Shown here: positions 5,762 through 7,667 of the stretch, one piece after another
How the letters are laid out: each line of letters opens with the position of its first letter
Numbering within the stretch: the stretch's first letter is position 1
Origin: Desulfatirhabdium butyrativorans
Lineage (GTDB): Bacteria > Desulfobacterota > Desulfobacteria > Desulfobacterales > DYRK01
DNA length: 7,667 bases
Assembly (NCBI GenBank): GCA_020718785.1
Contig: DYRK01000279.1
Coordinates: forward strand, 1-7,667
Reading direction: 5' to 3'
Notes under the pieces: model-generated
What the model was told of the DNA's origin: nothing
What the model saw: the letters and a program-made list of their open reading frames with translations, nothing else
The model's database searches: none
Program-made: the position numbers and the translations under genes

Positions 5762-5773
5762 CAGGAGGATAAC

Positions 5774-6565
5774 ATGGAGATTTTGGTATGTGTCAAGAGA
5801 GTACCCGACACTTCTGAAAATGAAATTGCGATTAACAAAAGCGGTTCCGACATTGTGCGCGATGATTTGGTTTATTCGGTCAATGAATGGGACAACTATG
5901 CGGTAGAAGAAGCTATTCAGATTCGGGACAAGGTCGGCGGAGCCGTAGCGGTAGTTACGGTCGGCGAGCAGGAATCCGAAGAAGTGCTGAGAAGAGAAAT
6001 GGCAATGGGCGCGGACAAAGGCATTCTGCTTTCCGACGCTGCGTTCAAAGGCTCTGACGGCAAAGGCATTGCAAGCATTCTGAAAGCCGAAGTAAAGAAG
6101 GGAAAATATGATCTGATTCTCACCGGCGCGCAGGCAGATGACGGCGCAGGTCAGGTCGGCGGAATGCTGGCAGCCATGCTGGATTATCCCTATGCTTCGC
6201 TGGTGAACAAGATCGAAGTTATTAATGGTAAAAAGATCAAAATAGGCCGGGAAATCGAAGGCGGAAATCAGGAAATGAGCGAAATTGCTCTGCCCTGCGT
6301 GCTTTCGATTCAGACCGGTATCAACGAACCCCGATATGTAGGTATCCGGGGCATCCGCAAAGTGGCTTCCGTAGAAATTCCTGTTCACGGAGCCGGCGAT
6401 CTGGGCATTGCCGCGGCTGCGGTCGGCGAAGGCGGAGCCAAAGTCAAACGGGTGGATTATTTTGTGCCTGCACTGGGCAAAGGCGCGGAAATGCTGGAAG
6501 GCAGCACCGAGGAAATCATCGGAAAACTGATTGAAATGCTCAAGGCAAAAGGAGGGATAAAATAA
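5774..6565 (+). CDS. etfB: Electron transfer flavoprotein beta subunit
   Basis: This 263-residue protein is the normal EtfB size. It begins MEILVCVKRVPDTSE, the typical adenine-nucleotide-fold start. NEWDNYAVEEAI (37-48) is the counterpart of the NPxDxxAxEEA motif. GAQADDGAGQVGG (118-130) corresponds to the AMP/FAD-contacting loop. LPCVLSIQTG followed by NEPRYVGIRGIRK (173-196) matches the EtfB signature region. With EtfA it forms a soluble heterodimer that takes electrons from acyl-CoA dehydrogenase and passes them to a membrane quinone oxidoreductase not in this window. AGGAGG at 5763-5768 lies 5 nt before ATG, directly after the repeat array. It abuts etfA with no intergenic base. Whether this ETF is of the electron-bifurcating type was not resolved; linkage to a dehydrogenase alone favours the ordinary type. 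Confidence 0.96.
   Translation: MEILVCVKRVPDTSENEIAINKSGSDIVRDDLVYSVNEWDNYAVEEAIQIRDKVGGAVAVVTVGEQESEEVLRREMAMGADKGILLSDAAFKGSDGKGIASILKAEVKKGKYDLILTGAQADDGAGQVGGMLAAMLDYPYASLVNKIEVINGKKIKIGREIEGGNQEMSEIALPCVLSIQTGINEPRYVGIRGIRKVASVEIPVHGAGDLGIAAAAVGEGGAKVKRVDYFVPALGKGAEMLEGSTEEIIGKLIEMLKAKGGIK
6551..6556 (+). promoter_or_regulatory. Ribosome-binding site for etfA inside the etfB coding end
   Basis: GGAGGG encodes the Gly-Gly near the EtfB C-terminus and lies 9 nt before the etfA ATG. The etfB TAA (6563-6565) directly precedes that ATG. This layout favours translational coupling, which would help equal production of the two subunits. Confidence 0.7.
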
Positions 6566-7525
6566 ATGTCTCAGCAAATTTTTGCATACATTGCTCATAA
6601 AAACGGCAAAGCAGATGATACAGCCCTCGAACTGCTTGTAGCAGCCAAGAAGATTGACTCGTCTGCGTCCGTGACAGCGATAGTCGCAGGACCCGATGCC
6701 GTGTGCAGCGAAGTTGCCGCATCTTATAAGGAAGTCTGGAAAATCGGCATCGATGCCTATCCCAACGCGGAAGTTATTCGAAGAGCATTAGTCAAAGTCC
6801 TGCCCAAAGGAGCGATTGTGCTTGCGCCCCATGATACTTTCGGCATGGATCTTTGCCCCGGACTTTCCGTAAAACTCGACTCGGCTTATCTGGCCGACGC
6901 CGTAGGATTCGAAGGCATTGAAAACGGAAAACTCAAAGTGATCCGTCAGGAATACAGCGGCATGGTAAGCACTCACGTATTGTGCGACATTTCCGGCGGT
7001 GCGGTGATCACTGTCCGGGCAGGCTCGTTCAAACCTGATGAAGCTGCCGGCGCAGGAGGCAAAGTGCTGGATAAAACCGGCGATGCCGGTGATCTGTCTG
7101 AAACCACCCGGCGTTTTCTCGAAATCGTGGAAGCCGAAGCCGGCGATGTGGATATTACCAAATCCGAAATTCTTGTCTCTGTAGGCAGAGGTATCGAAGA
7201 CAAAGACAATCTGGAGATGATAAGCGATCTGGCAAAAGCCGTGGGCGGCGATGTCTCCTGCTCCAGACCCATTGTGGACGCCAAATGGCTCGAAAAAGCC
7301 CGTCAGGTGGGAACTTCCGGGAAGACCGTAAAGCCGAAAGTCTATATGGCTTTGGGTATCAGCGGTTCTTTTCAGCACATGGGCGGCATCAAAGGCAATC
7401 CCTTCATCGTGGCAGTCAACAAGAACGCCAAAGCCCCGATTTTCCAGTTTGCGGATGTGGGCGTAGTTGCAGATATTCTGGAATTTGTGCCTGAGCTTAC
7501 GGAAAAAGTCAGCGAAATGAAGTAG
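6566..7525 (+). CDS. etfA: Electron transfer flavoprotein alpha subunit
   Basis: This 319-residue protein is the usual EtfA length. The N-terminal half (residues 1-190) is the less conserved EtfA/B-like domain, and the C-terminal half binds FAD. Visible FAD-site motifs are SRPIVDA (Ser233-Arg234, the conserved arginine by the flavin), QVGTSGKTVKP (247-257), ALGISGSFQHMGGIKG (262-277) with Gln270-His271, and VNKNAKAPIFQFADVGVVAD with a closing EFVPELTEKV. These are the elements expected of a functional electron-carrying FAD subunit. It begins at the base after the etfB stop, uses the GGAGGG inside etfB, and is the last gene of the dehydrogenase-etfBA unit. A long hairpin follows 9 nt after its TAG. 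No internal defect is seen. Confidence 0.96.
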   Translation: MSQQIFAYIAHKNGKADDTALELLVAAKKIDSSASVTAIVAGPDAVCSEVAASYKEVWKIGIDAYPNAEVIRRALVKVLPKGAIVLAPHDTFGMDLCPGLSVKLDSAYLADAVGFEGIENGKLKVIRQEYSGMVSTHVLCDISGGAVITVRAGSFKPDEAAGAGGKVLDKTGDAGDLSETTRRFLEIVEAEAGDVDITKSEILVSVGRGIEDKDNLEMISDLAKAVGGDVSCSRPIVDAKWLEKARQVGTSGKTVKPKVYMALGISGSFQHMGGIKGNPFIVAVNKNAKAPIFQFADVGVVADILEFVPELTEKVSEMK

Positions 7526-7534
7526 TTTACGCAA

Positions 7535-7567
7535 AGATTTCCGAAGTCTTCAGGACTTCGGAAATCT
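7535..7567 (+). terminator. Long hairpin after etfA (no T-run)
   Basis: AGATTTCCGAAGTC (7535-7548) and GACTTCGGAAATCT (7554-7567) form a perfect 14-bp stem with a 5-nt loop. The following bases (GTCCTGTCAT) lack a T-tract, so it is not a canonical intrinsic terminator. It may stabilise the mRNA 3' end or act with a termination factor. Its position right after etfA supports the end of the unit. Confidence 0.6.
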
Positions 7568-7643
7568 GTCCTGTCATATCCCTCCCTCAAGCCTGAAAGA
7601 ACTTCAATAATATATTAACTACAGGTGTAATTTACATTTTGTA

Positions 7644-7667
7644 CCGTAGGGGCAGCCCCCCTGTGGC
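7644..7667. repeat. Partial GC-rich dispersed palindromic repeat, cut by window end
   Basis: CCGTAGGGGCAGCCCCCCTGTGGC resembles one half of a family of dispersed GTAGGGGC...GCCCCTAC palindromes found in many environmental bacteria, including Desulfobacterota. The second arm would lie beyond base 7667, so the full palindrome cannot be confirmed. The rest of the tail (7568-7643) is AT-rich and holds no gene that I can support. Confidence 0.5.

Noticed and set aside
5723..6598. 291-codon minus-strand frame opposite etfB
   Set aside because: It starts in the start of etfA and ends in the repeat array (LQVAGCRLQVA translated repeats); etfB on the + strand explains the region.
7626..7636. TGTAA-T-TTACA inverted repeat as a regulator operator
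   Set aside because: The arms are only 5 bp in an AT-rich stretch, with no downstream gene visible; chance is a sufficient explanation.

Overview
The window is a fatty-acid (or other acyl-CoA) oxidation locus from a bacterium of moderate GC content. All genes lie on the + strand. The gene set is two acyl-CoA synthetases, a thiolase, a roughly 600-residue acyl-CoA dehydrogenase and both ETF subunits. Together with spacers filled by heptanucleotide repeats and a GTAGGGGCAGCCCCC-type palindromic repeat at the right edge, it looks most like a Desulfobacterota genome (Desulfobacterales-like, a fatty-acid-oxidising anaerobe). The taxonomic call is inference from family resemblance, not a search result.

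Layout. Positions 1-140 hold the last 45 codons of an AMP-forming acyl-CoA ligase. Positions 139-302 are a GGT/ACC heptamer array folded into two T-tailed, terminator-like hairpins; the second T-run touches the Shine-Dalgarno of the next gene. Positions 307-612 encode a 101-residue protein of unknown function. Positions 599-731 are a strictly 7-bp-periodic array with an internal strand inversion (CAGGTTG units, then ACCTGCA units). Positions 746-1996 encode a thiolase and 2022-3677 a full-length acyl-CoA synthetase. Two tandem terminator hairpins (3746-3798) end that unit. A second unit carries acyl-CoA dehydrogenase (3860-5674), another inverted heptamer array (5678-5761), etfB (5774-6565) and etfA (6566-7525). 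A long hairpin follows etfA, and the window ends inside a GC-rich palindromic repeat.

How the genes work together. The ligases activate a carboxylic acid to its CoA ester. The dehydrogenase introduces the alpha-beta double bond and passes electrons to the EtfAB heterodimer. The thiolase cleaves 3-ketoacyl-CoA with CoA (or runs in reverse). Enoyl-CoA hydratase and 3-hydroxyacyl-CoA dehydrogenase are not in the window.

The enzymes belong to known families. The unusual part is the intercistronic DNA: three of the spacers are occupied almost from stop codon to Shine-Dalgarno by two sequence types of inverted heptamer array, while the other intra-operon junctions lack them. No tRNA, rRNA, CRISPR array or transposase gene was seen, and no spacer exceeds about 200 bp.
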